A stretch of DNA of 64,000 bases from Anaeramoeba flamelloides. Its lineage: Eukaryota > Metamonada > Anaeramoebidae. A model generated the notes under the pieces. That model had not been told where the DNA came from and made no database searches. It saw only the letters and a list, made by a program, of their open reading frames with translations. Below are positions 10,281-21,300 of the stretch, piece by piece. The stretch spans positions 16,740,001 to 16,804,000 of the forward strand of contig JANTQA010000047.1 in assembly GCA_027625915.1 (NCBI GenBank), in the 5' to 3' direction. Each line of letters opens with the position of its first letter. Within the stretch, counting starts at the first letter, position 1. A program made the position numbers and the translations under genes.

Positions 10281-13200
10281 ATGGGTAATTTACAAGGAAA
10301 CCTTCCAACTGGACAAGGGGGCCAAGGCGGCCAAGGGGGACAAGGGGGCCAAGGAGGGAAAAAAGATGATAAAAAAAAGCCACCAAACCGAAAAAAGGCA
10401 ACCGATGTTGGTCATCGTATTAAAAAAATAAAAGGACACAGAAATCCTAACAAGCTTCCAGAAATTAAACCTCACACAAAGTGTAAATTAAGGTTACTTA
10501 AACAAGAAAGAATTAAAGATTATTTGCTTATGGAACAGGAATTTATTCAAAATTCATCATTGTATAAGCCAAAAAAAGAAGAAACAGAAAACGCCTTAAT
10601 TGAAGAAATGAATCATCTTCGTGGATCACCAATGCAAGTTGGTACACTTGAAGAATTAATAGACGACGATCATGCAATTGTTTCTTCAGGAATGACTCCT
10701 GCTTATTATGTTCCAATTCTAAGGTATTATTTTATTTTACAGAATTTAATAAAAAAAATAAAAAAAAAAAAAAGAAAAAAAATTCATAACACCAAAACAA
10801 CCAACACAAAACGATTTAAAAAAAAGAGTTAGGTCAAAAAAAACGATAATTCAAAACAATACATAATAAAAACAAAACAGTCTTAAGTCAAAAAAAGGAA
10901 ATTAAGAAACAAAAGAAAAAAAAAAACCTTTCAAAATTTTTCTTCTTTCTTATTCTTTTACAATTTTTTTTTTTTTGTTTTAGGATCAAGAAAAAAAACA
11001 CTAAAAATTTATCACATAATTCTTCTCTTCGTTTTTTGTCTTTTTTATTTTTCAAAAAAAAAATTCACAAACTTATTTTTCTTTTATAATCCAAACGATT
11101 AAACTTTAATTTGCAACAATTATTTTTCTTTTGTTTTTTGTTCTTCTTTTATTAAAACAAAAAGGTGTGTTGATCGAAATTTACTAGATCCAGGGTGCAC
11201 TGTTCTTTTACATAACAAACTAATGGCTGTTGTCGGAGTATTGCAAGAGGATGAAGATCCAATGGTAAGTGTGATGAAAATTGACAAAAAGCCAACAGAA
11301 ACATTTGCAGACATTGGCGGATTAGAAAAACAAATCCAAGAAATTAAAGAAACAGTCGAATTGCCTTTGACAAAACCTGAATTGTATGAAGACATTGGAA
11401 TTAATCCACCAAAGGGTGTAATTCTTTATGGCCCACCAGGTAAAATTTTCACATTATTTTTATTTTTTATTTTCTTTCTGAAAGACATTGGAAAAAGTGT
11501 GACAAAAAAGATCTTTAATAGAGAGTTCCGAAAAAAGTACTCTTGAAATGTGTTGACTGTTTTCAAGATAATTTTGAGAACTTTTTTTTCTTCACACTTT
11601 TTTAATATGACTTTATCTCTATCTGATTTTGTATTATTTTAAATATATTTTTTATGGGACAATTTCCCACAAAACAAATGGAATACTGAATTTAATTTAC
11701 AACCCAATCAAAACGAATAACTTTTAATTCAAAATTTAGGAACTGGAAAAACTCTTCTTGCAAAAGCCGTCGCAAATTCTACTAGTGCAACATTTTTAAG
11801 AGTTGTTGGATCAGAATTAATTCAAAAATATTCAGGAGAAGGGCCAAAGTTAGTAAGAGAATTATTTAAAGTTGCACATCAAAATGCACCATCAATTGTA
11901 TTTATTGATGAAATTGATGCTGTTGGAAGAAAAGTAAGCAATCAGATTTATTTTTTATTTGAATATTTTTACAGTCACTTTAAAATAGCCTTTAAAAAAA
12001 TTAGATCTGAAAAAGTTTAAGGGACTAGTCTCTATTATTTTTTTTTATTTTTACCAATTTCTAAATAAGGACTCCTTATCTAGAAATATGTTTAATATTG
12101 AAAATATATCAGAGTTTTTCAAGTAAAAGTAATTGGCAAAAAAATTTAATAGAGATTAGTCCCTTAAAAGAAGAAATAGAACAATAGATTGAAACCTTTT
12201 TTGATTTCGCTTTTTTGAAATTTCTCTCCAATTTTTTTGGACAAAAAACAATAAGAAAAAATTTCTTATTAATTTTAAAGAAAAAAAAATAAAATATTTC
12301 AAGAATATGTCTTGGAAATCTTTAAGAAATTTCAAAATTTCAAAGAAATCAATTTAAAATCTTGAAAATTTACTCTAATTAAAATAATTTAAACAAGGTT
12401 TAATTCACTATTTCTTTAAATGTGTCTTTAATTCAATAATTTTAACACCCCCCTAAATCAAAATTTTTCAAAAAATTAAGATCTATTCAATACAATTTAT
12501 ATTTAGTTTTCTAAATTTTTATTGTACTACTCTCGAAAAACTTTTGGATTAGAAATTTCTTTCAAATCCAATTTTTCCACCAATTTTAGTTACGTGGAAT
12601 AATTTCAACGAATATTCTAATCTACAAGTTTTGTCTATCTCTCACTCCCATTAGTAAAAGACAATTCTTTTTTTGATATTTAAAAAATTTCTTCATTTTC
12701 AAATGAATTAAATTGGTTTAATTCAAATTTTAATTTTTGATTTTACATCTGTTTTGAAAAAAGTGAGAACTCCAAAATTTACAAAGTATTACTCAGACTG
12801 ATTAAAAAGAGTTAACCAAACAGTTTGAGAACGATTTATAAAATTTTTATTACTCGCTTTTTGAAAATTGTTGTGTATCTCATTTTTATAATTTATTTGA
12901 ATCACTTACCAAACAAAAAAAATAATTTTTTTTATTTCATTATTGAAGAGAGACGATTCAGCAAAATAACCACCTGCTTGTAATTAGGTTTTGTTTAATT
13001 TTTGTTTTGATTAGAAAATCAATTATTTTTCGAAACAAAACAAAAAGTAAAAAAAATCGCAGTTATGTTTTCTTGAGGTTTTCTGTTTATTTCGTGAAGT
13101 GTTCTAGGTTTTCTTTAGTTTTCTTTAGTTTTCTGTTTATTAGTAAAATCAATAGATTTTCGTTAGGTTTTTTTTACTTTAGAAATAAACCGAAAATTTT

Positions 13201-16200
13201 AATAAATTTTCTGTTTATTTCTAAAGTAAAAAAAACCTAGAACACTTAACAAATAAAAAGAAAATCTCAAGAAAAGCTAGGAACTCTAGGGCACTTGACG
13301 GGAACTTTCTTAAAATACTGAATTTATTTAGATTTTTTTTCATATCTATAATGTTGGCCAGATTATAGATCATAGGATAGCTTTTCCTTAAAAAAATAAA
13401 AAGAAAAAATTTCCATTTTTAAATAAAGACTCGAAAAAGAGAAAGAAAAGAGATTAAAAAAATAATAAAAAAAAAAGTAAAAACGTAAAAGTTTTTTTTG
13501 TAACCTGATTGCTGAATGGGCTAGTGGTTGTTTCCTTTTATGTCCAAAATTTCTCGACACTACCATAATTTATTTTAATACATAGGTCTCAATATTTGTA
13601 CAACTATAGATCAAATGAAATAGGTTACTTTATTAAGTTTTTTAGAACTTTATAGATGGTTTGAATCTATAAAGTGCTAGATTTTTTAAGACTAAGAATT
13701 TATTTTCGTTCTTTTCTTTTGTGTTACTTTTTTCTTTTTTTTTAATTTTTTTTATATTTTTTGTAATTGTCCATTTTTTTTTTTTTTTTGCAAGTTTCCC
13801 AAATCTTGTTTTCGCAAAATACAAGTACAAGTTACCAACAAGACAGCAAAAACAGAGTCCAAACATCAACTGGACAAATTGTTCTGAAACGTTGATCCAG
13901 TTGGCTTCAGTTGGTTTCAAATATCTTCAGTTAACATAAAATCGCTTCTGTAAGATTTGGTTCACTTCAGTTTATTTCAAACCACTTCGGTTGGATTCAG
14001 TTTTTTACAGTTAATTCAATCAAGTTCAATTTTCCTCAAGATCTAATCAGAAAAAGTTCAGTTTGTTTAAGATCTAATCAGGAACAAGTTTATCAATTCT
14101 TATAATGATTTTTTATTGGTTTTACCTTAAACACTTAAAAAAACAAAAAGAAGAGGAACCAAAGGAACCAAAGGAACCTAAACAACTTAAAAAATGGAAT
14201 TTGGAAAAAGTACAAAGTATAAAAAATAAAAAACAAAAAACAATTTTATTTATAATTGAAAATTTCTAGTTTTTTTTTGATAACAACTGAATTTAAGAAG
14301 TTATTTTTTGAAAGTACAACATCTGATTCACATCTGAAATATTTTTTTTTTTTCTTGTTTTTCTAACAATTAAAAGAATTTTAAAACAAAATCACAAAAA
14401 TCACTAAAATCACTAAAATAGATAACAATACATTAACCCTTTTTTTTTATATTAAAATCTGATTGGATTTTCAAGATTTGTTAATTTTATCAACTTTAAA
14501 TTTCAAAAAATTCTTTTTTTTGTTTTTTTTTTACAAAAGAAAAATCTCATATGATGTTTTACGATCAAATAAAAAATAACCAACTATTCATAAAATGCAT
14601 CTGAATTTTTAATATAAGAGTTTTTTTTACAATGGGGGTATTGTATCCCACAGTGAAATAAATCAAAAGGAAGAAAGAGGAACTTTCATTCTTATTGGTA
14701 ATCGATTAAAAAAACCTCTAAGTTCCAGTTCTGTTTTCTGTGCAATTTCAAGCTATGAGTAGAGGAAGAATAAGAAGAAGAAAACAAGATATTCAATCAA
14801 TCTTTTAATTTAGTGATAGTGTGACTAGGAAATTGAGAAACTCTTTGAACAGTTACCTATCTCCTTTCAACTTTCCCAATCGAGTAAAGAAAATGTTTTA
14901 ACTGAAGAACACATTCCTAAAAAGAAGGAATGGAGTGCGAGTTTTATCCAAAGCATTTTTTTTACATAGCACTCTATAATGCTACAATTGACTGAGAAAC
15001 TATTTATTTACCTCTAGTTATTACTCCTGTTGATGTAAAGGTACGATCGATATGTCAACCAAACCAAAGCAAAATGAATAACACTTTGATTTGATCATTT
15101 GATGAATTTGTTTCCATTTGTTGTCTTTTAAAAGGAATAACATTTTTTTTTTCACATAATCTATTTTTTGATCAAAAAAAATTTTTTTTTTATAAAAATA
15201 TTGTTGAATTAGCACTAAAAACCATCAACCATTATATCGCAATTGAATTTTTGTCACAATATTTTGACAATAATCACTCTTTTTGGACAAATATCGTGAT
15301 TTTATAGAATATTGCATTTTGTGATATTATATTGATATTATTGATTATCACCATTTTCTACAATATCTCGATTTGTGAAATTATCACGGTTTTCTAATAT
15401 TAATCATGTTTTTTAAACTATATACAATTTTGTAAACTTTATCGTGAATTAAATGATATATCACCTTAACGCCTAATGAATTATTTGATGAAATATATGG
15501 AATTTTGCTTAACCTTTTCTTAAGGAAAATCGAATAAATTGTAAAAAAAAAAAAAAAAAAATACAATTGTATAATTACAAATTTGTCAGAATTGTTTTAC
15601 ATTTGCAATATTATGATTTTTCTTCATTTTATAAAAAATTTTTTCAATTATTAAATGAATATCTATTTTTTTTTTCTCATTTTCAACTTTTACTAAAAAT
15701 AATTGTTGAACAAATTGTCAAAAAAAAAAATAATTAATTTTATTTTTCTTACAAAAATAACTTTCAATTTCATTCAACAAAAAAACGAAAAATTATTTCC
15801 CTTTTTATGAAAAAAATCCTTTTTATTAATGTCTTGTTTTGAATCATTAAAACAAAAAAAAAAATTATAGAGATATAATTCGTCTTCTGGAGGACAAAGA
15901 GAAGTACAAAGAACAATGCTTGAATTATTGAATCAATTAGATGGATTTGATTCAAGAGGAGATGTTAAAGTAATTATTGCAACAAACAGAATTGAAACCT
16001 TGGATTCTGCATTAATTAGACCAGGTAGAATCGATCGTAAAATAGAATTCCCCTTGCCAGGAATCAAAACAAAAAGAAAAATTTTCCAAATCCATACAAG
16101 CAAAATGACTTTGTCTGAAGATGTTAAACTTGATGAATTTATTATGACAAAAGAAGATCTTTCTGGCGCAGATATTAAGGCCATTTGTTCAGAAGCTGGT

Positions 16201-16446
16201 TTATTGGCTTTAAGAGAAAGAAGAATGAAAGTTACACAAGAAGATTTTAGAAAGGCTAAAGAAAAAGTGTTATATAGAAAAAAATCCCAAGTTCCTGAAG
16301 GTTTGAATTTTTATTAATTTTTCATTTTTTTTTTTATTATTTTATTATATCGATCTCAAATAAATAAAATAAATAAAATAAATTATATTTATTATTATAT
16401 ATTATTATATTTTTGTAATTAATTAATTATAGGACTATACTTATAA
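10281..16446 (+). CDS. PSMC1: 26S proteasome regulatory subunit 4 (ATPase Rpt2/PSMC1), five exons
   Basis: Exons: 10281-10723, 11165-11439, 11740-11933, 15871-16300, 16433-16446; the joined frame is 451 residues (human 440). It is one of six AAA+ ATPases of the proteasome base that unfold substrates and open the 20S gate. Visible: MGN start with glycine 2 in N-myristoylation context, a GQGG-repeat and Lys-rich tail, the [10 protein letters not shown] coiled coil, OB fold, Walker A GPPGTGKT (237-244, split between exons 2 and 3), Walker B IVFIDEID (D296, E297) and the [12 protein letters not shown] arginine-finger region. All introns are GT-AG: 441, 300, 3937 and 132 bp. Reading through the last donor would end the protein in NFY. 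Splicing to the 14-nt exon gives PEGLYL, the hydrophobic-Tyr-X tail expected of Rpt2. Intron 3 holds mobile DNA. Identity is near certain. Confidence 0.96.
12021..12163 (-). mobile_element. TTAA-flanked miniature element T1a (143 bp)
   Basis: Flanked by TTAA at 12017-12020 and 12164-12167. Its ends are GGGACTAGTCTCTATTA and its imperfect inverse TAATAGAGATTAGTCCC. The interior, AATAAGGACTCCTTAT and ATGTTTAATATTGAAAAT, matches the complement of T1c at 55708-55881 almost throughout, and the ends match T1b. It has no coding capacity. Confidence 0.75.
13055..13300. repeat. Family I modular palindrome array
   Basis: Contains the palindromic module ACTTTAGAAATAAACCGAAA / its inverse around 13178-13232, flanked by GTTCTAGGTTTTC and AACCTAGAACACTT arms, and by the edge word ACTCTAGGGCACTTG. 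Matching arrays lie at 23497-23740, 53885-54085, 54765-55290 and 59690-59997. Confidence 0.6.
13895..14182. repeat. Degenerate CTTCAGTT-type satellite and AGGAACCAA microsatellite
   Basis: From 13895 to about 14095 the word TTCAGTTGGTTTCAA recurs in diverged form (CTTCAGTTGG, ATCTTCAGTTAA, CACTTCAGTTTATTTCAA, CACTTCGGTTGGATTCAG), suggesting an old tandem array. At 14148-14182 GAACCAAAG repeats three to four times. Both lie in Rpt2 intron 3. Confidence 0.45.
15230..15435. repeat. Degenerate AATATCGTGATTTT repeats
   Basis: Variants of AATATCGTGATTTT, ACAATATCTCGATTTGTG and TTATCACGGTTTTC recur every 25-40 bp in Rpt2 intron 3, in both orientations. This looks like a decayed tandem or palindromic array. 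No coding potential. Confidence 0.35.
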
Positions 16447-16884
16447 GTGGAATAATATTCTTGAATCAATATAAACAAATCATATTTATATATTAGCTAA
16501 AAAAAATAAAGAATCAAAAAGAAAGAAATACAGAATTTATTTGTCTCGTTTTTTTTTTTTGGTTTCAATTCTTTCTCTTTTTTCTCAAAAAAATAATAAA
16601 AACTTTTTTATTTCAAATTTTTCAATTTTTATTTAATTTTTTTTTAATAACTCTATCTGGGGTATTTATTATCAAACTCGTTTTTTATTTTGTTCAATCT
16701 TTTTTTTGACAAATTTATTCTTACAAACTCTAATTGAACATTTAGAACATATTCCTGCTGTTTAGATCTAAATTTAATTTTTTTTGAAGATTTATCATGT
16801 TTTTTGAGATACGCTTTAAATTCATCGACAATTACTATTATTGTTGAATAAAAAATTAGTTGGGGAAATAAAACGAATACTTTG
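16447..16884. other. Spacer after Rpt2
   Basis: AT-rich 3' flank of the Rpt2 gene; contains ATTATTATAT and AATAAA-like words but no distinguishable gene or repeat. Confidence 0.4.
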
Positions 16885-16888
16885 TTAA

Positions 16889-18131
16889 GGGATTAGCGTC
16901 ACCATAGATTTCTCTATAATCAAAGTATGTTGTAATTGGGTGTAAATGATATTAGGGCAACATGGATCAAATAAATCTAAAAAATCTATTATAACGTAGA
17001 GAAAAAAATACCGGACATGAAAATAATCCAGGAAAAGATTTCTAATTGTAAATATTAGCAAAATTGTTTTGTAATTCCAAATATTTTCAAATCAAATCCT
17101 TTTTATAAATAACCAATTTTTTTATGAAACAAGTAATAAACCCACTTAAAGTTCATGAAATTGAGGGTTGCTATAAATATCTCAAGTAATTGTTTGATAG
17201 CCTAAGTTGATCAACTTTTTTTGAAAAACAATCAAGTTTTTATGGGGTTTACTTGACTTTGGAAAATGATAATTTTTATAGTTGTTTTTTGATTGGTAGA
17301 ATGCTGTTTTGAATAAGTGTGATTTCATTAATCATCATTCTAATAAGTCTATGAGCTATAATTTTAAAAAATTTGGTTATCTTAAAAAAAGGATTTGATT
17401 CTAAATAAAAGAAATTAGACAACAATTTTACTAATATTCACAATTAAAAATCTTGTCAGGGATTATTTTCATGTCCGGTATTTTTTTCATTACTTTAAAT
17501 CTTATTGAACAATACATTATTACATTTTTTACTAAGGATACTATTAAAAAAGTTTCATTTTGATATTTTTTTTCAAAATTCCTTTTCCAAATCTAAAAAT
17601 AGAAACTCCAAAATATAGTATTCTGATATTTAATAATTTAGATTTAGAACTTCCAAAAGTAACTATTTTTTTAATAATTTTTGCATTTCAAAGATTAACT
17701 CAATAATCATCAACACAAAAGCACAAAGACTGATTATTTTTTTTTTGGTTTTGATAAAGCTAATTAGAGCATCAATATATTTCAATGATTTGAGAAATAA
17801 TATGTCAAAAAAATATATTGGTTAATTATTGAATAATTTAGTTATTACTCAACATTTCGAGACTAATTTAAGATAGAAAATTTTACAACTTTAGAGTCTG
17901 AATATTGATAATTCAACCTTTAAATATGATGGAGAAATACAGATTGTTTTCTGAAATTGTTGAGGTTTTTTACTAATATATGGATCATTTTTAATTGTGG
18001 AGGATCATCAAAATGTTACTACTTGACTAATCGATTGTTTAGAGACATTTGAATCATGTAACACTTATATGGTTACAACTCAATAACAACATACTTTGAT
18101 CGTAGGCTTCTCCTTGTTAGACGCTAATCCC
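16889..18131 (+). mobile_element. TTAA-flanked element T2a (1243 bp, with a nested insertion)
   Basis: Bounded by TTAA at 16885-16888 and 18132-18135, with inverted ends of about 50 bp: GGGATTAGCGTCACC...ATCAAAGTATGTTGT on the left and AACATACTTTGATCG...GACGCTAATCCC on the right. The body is colinear with the complement of T2b (62545-63291), except for about 496 extra bases that correspond to the family G element at 16995-17494. No transposase frame is present, so it is non-autonomous. TTAA target sites and G/C-triplet ends recall piggyBac-type elements; this family assignment is inference. Confidence 0.8.
16995..17494 (+). mobile_element. Family G element G1, nested in T2a
   Basis: Inverted ends of about 60 bp: GAAAAAAATACCGGACATGA...AATAATCC at 17001-17065 and GGATTATTTTCATGTCCGGT near 17424-17487. 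A second copy with a recognisable left end lies at 39858-40265. The empty site is visible in T2b: CTATTATA directly followed by AATCTTATTG (on its complementary strand), where T2a carries the 500-bp insertion. No protein encoded. Confidence 0.78.
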
Positions 18132-18305
18132 TTAAGAATGAAAAATTTTTCCTGTTTCAAATTCAAAGAAATGTACCTATTTTTAAATCTGAAAATTTTT
18201 TCATATTTACACTTGTTTTATTGGAGTATAATTACAAAAGAAAAAATCGACAATAATAATTCTGAAAAAATGACTTTATTGGATTTTATTTTTTTCTAAA
18301 ATAGA

Positions 18306-21300
18306 ATGACAGATAAAATTGATGGTTTGCCCATAAATGTTTCAGAAAGTTCTTTTTCTTCTTCTTTAAGTGAAACAAACGAAGAAAAAATAATACAGGA
18401 CACTCTTCAAAAATTAGAAGAAGAAGAAATCTCTTCAGGTATTGATGAGGATGAATTTGATGCAAAATTATTTGGGATAAAAAAAAGCACTTCAAGCTTT
18501 CAAAAAGAGTCAATCAAAATTTATCATCAAGACTCACAACTCAATCTAACACCAATTACCAGCAAAAAAACAATTTCACTTTTAAAAATTGAAAAAGAAA
18601 TTGGAAATGAAAATGAACAAGAAAAAGAAAAAGAAAAAGAAAAAGGATGGAAAAAAGAAAAGGAAAAAAAAAAAGAGTTACAAACACGTCTGATAAAGAA
18701 AAAAGAAAACGAAAACGAGCACGAAAATGAAAGTGAAAAGGAAACTTCAAATAAAGAAATACCAAATCAAAAAAATGCTTTTTCGGGTAAAAAGGATCTC
18801 TTAACACCAAATCAAGAAAAAGTGTTTTCTTTGAATAAAAATAAACCTCCTATTCCAAATCGAAATAATAGTCGAGCTAAAAGAAGAATCCGATCAACCC
18901 CTATATCAAAAAAAGATGAAGAATTGATTAAAAACATTATTAGGAATTATTTAAAAACAGAAGAAGAGAAAGAAGGGCAAGGACAAGGACAAGAACAAAA
19001 AAAAGAAAAAGAAAAAGAAAATAAAAAAGAGTATACACAAGAAAAAGCGAGTGACCAAAAAGAGGTTAATTTTTATCAGAATTCAAATCAAGATCTGATC
19101 TGTGAGCCATTAAGGATCAAATATTTGGTCAATGAAAATAATGTATTTTTTTCCAAAGAGGTTATTTATTATTACGAAATGGCTTCCAAACTCAATCACA
19201 CCCGAGTGACGGGGACTTTGGTCTTGACGAACTATAAATTATTTTTTTTTCCAAGCAAATGGGAACTTTTTCGATCTGTGAATATCTTATCGAACCCCAT
19301 CATCCCATTAGGAAACATTGCAAGAATATCCAAATTTAATAACCAGTCTTTTGGCAATGGTGACTACACGACAGGGATAACCATCCATTGCAAAAATTTC
19401 CAAGTGGTCCATTTTTATTATCAGAATAAAAAGTCACGCAAAGAGATGCTCGAGATGTTATTCAAAAACACTTTCCCGCTCTCTGTTCAGTTAACCTTTG
19501 CGTACAAACATAAAAAAAATCATCAAATTGTTGATAAGGGTTGGTTAGTTTATCAGCCCAGACTTGAATTCCAAAGACAAGGCTTGCCAAACGAGAATTG
19601 GAAACTTTCAAAACTAAATGCCAAATATAGCCTTTGTTCGACATACCCCCAATTTTTAGTATTCCCGAAAAGCATGTCAAACAATGATATTTCTGTTGTG
19701 TCCAAATACCGATCAAAGGGCAGACTCCAAATTTTAACTTGGATTCATCCGAAAAATGGGGCTTCAATTACTAGATCTTCACAGCCAAAGGTAGGGATCA
19801 CGCAAAAAGCCTGCGAAGAAGACCAAAAAATGATGAAATCAATTTTGCAGGCAAGCCCGAACAGTAAAAAACTCTATATAATGGATTGCAGACCGAAAAA
19901 AAATGCAATGGCAAATAGAGCAAAGGGGGCAGGTTATGAAACCATCGTTGATTATCCTAATTGCAGTATAACATTTTTAGGAATCGATAATATCCATGTT
20001 ATGAGAGAAAGTTTGAATAAAATAAAAAATCTTTGCAGACAATCAGCAACTTCAGGGAAAAAATGGTAAGTCTCTTTATATCTTTTTCATATTTTCCTTT
20101 TCTTTTCAATCTTTTTTATTTTCATTTTTTGCTTTATTTTGGAGAAATAAATATTGTTGGGATTAATAATTGTATCTTATAGGAAAATTATACAAATAAT
20201 GGGAAAAAATAGTTCGTTTGTGATTAATTAATATAAATTACAAAAGAGAATAAAACCTTTTAAAAAAAATAATAATAAAAGTTGTTAACTGATATTAAAT
20301 CTTTCTTAATATTCCCCATACTGTGCTAATGAAAATCCGAGAGTTTGTATTTTGGAAAAAATTTACCTCTTAAAAATTAAAATTTTTACTATTTATTTTC
20401 GAATTAAATTTAAAAAAAAAAACAACACTGGATTTTCAAACCTTTCTTTCTTTGTTTTGGGAATGAAGGAAAAGTGAAAAATAATCTGGAAATGGAAGAA
20501 GAAAGATTAAATAAAATAAAATTCGATAAAAATAATACCAAAATGGTCATTAAATTAAAGATCATTCAATGCCTTTAGAGTTTTCAGAATTTATAAGAAT
20601 AGAACAAAGTAAAATCTTCGATTTTCCCAAATTCTTTCAAAAAAAGAAATAAATAAAAAGCTCCATTAGCTTTTTCAGGATTGGTATGAATAGAGTAAAA
20701 TCAATAATTTTAAACAATTTTTTTGAATTCTGGAAAATATAACAACAAAAAATATTTCCAGAATGGTCATAAACCCGGTTTCACTCTTTAGGTTACACCC
20801 ATTTTCAAAAATTGAAAATATTTTTTTTAATTAATCTTTGTTTTCAATTGAATTTTAGAAATAAAAAATCTATTACTCTTTATTTTATTGATGGAAGAAG
20901 TGTAAATTCCACTCTAGATTTCCTTTTACTTAAATTTCATCAAAGGTGATTTAAGCGTAAAATCATAGATGTCAAGATTGTTCAAGGGAAAGGCACACCC
21001 AAATTTTTTTTATGTTTAAAAAAGCAAAAACAAAAAAAATGAAAAGAAAATCGAAAAAAAGAAATTTAAAAAGGGTTAATAAGAAGAAATTTAAAAAGGG
21101 TTTATAAGAAGTAATTTGTAAAAAATCCAAAAAAAAATCAATGCTATCTTTTAATTAAGAACCCCCAAAATCACAGCCACGATACTTTTAGTTGATTTAA
21201 TAATTTGCTAATTGATCATGAATGTTCACTTGGGGATCGTTGTTTAAGTTGTTGTAATTTCTTTTTTTTTATGATCGTTATTTACTTCAAACCTTTGGTC

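Larger units (their letters stand above)
11934..15870 (+). other. Giant third intron of the Rpt2 gene (3.9 kb)
   Basis: Donor AAA|GTAAGC and acceptor ATTATAG|AGATAT keep phase 0 and join GRK to RYNSSSGG, exactly where the ATPase family continues. The intron contains a T1 element, a family I palindrome array, degenerate satellite-like stretches and no intact gene. It is about ten times longer than the other introns of this gene. Confidence 0.85.

Noticed and set aside
13007-13240. 77-codon open frame
   Set aside because: It runs through the family I palindrome and reads the same motif forward and backward; not a gene.
14740-15060. Less AT-rich stretch in Rpt2 intron 3 with fragments such as [19 protein letters not shown]
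   Set aside because: Considered a relic gene, but the open pieces are short, in different frames, and match no family I recognise; left as unexplained intron sequence.
16301-16317. Rpt2 ending in GLNFY by reading through the exon 4 donor
   Set aside because: The alternative splice gives PEGLYL, the expected family terminus, with good GT-AG sites and correct phase.
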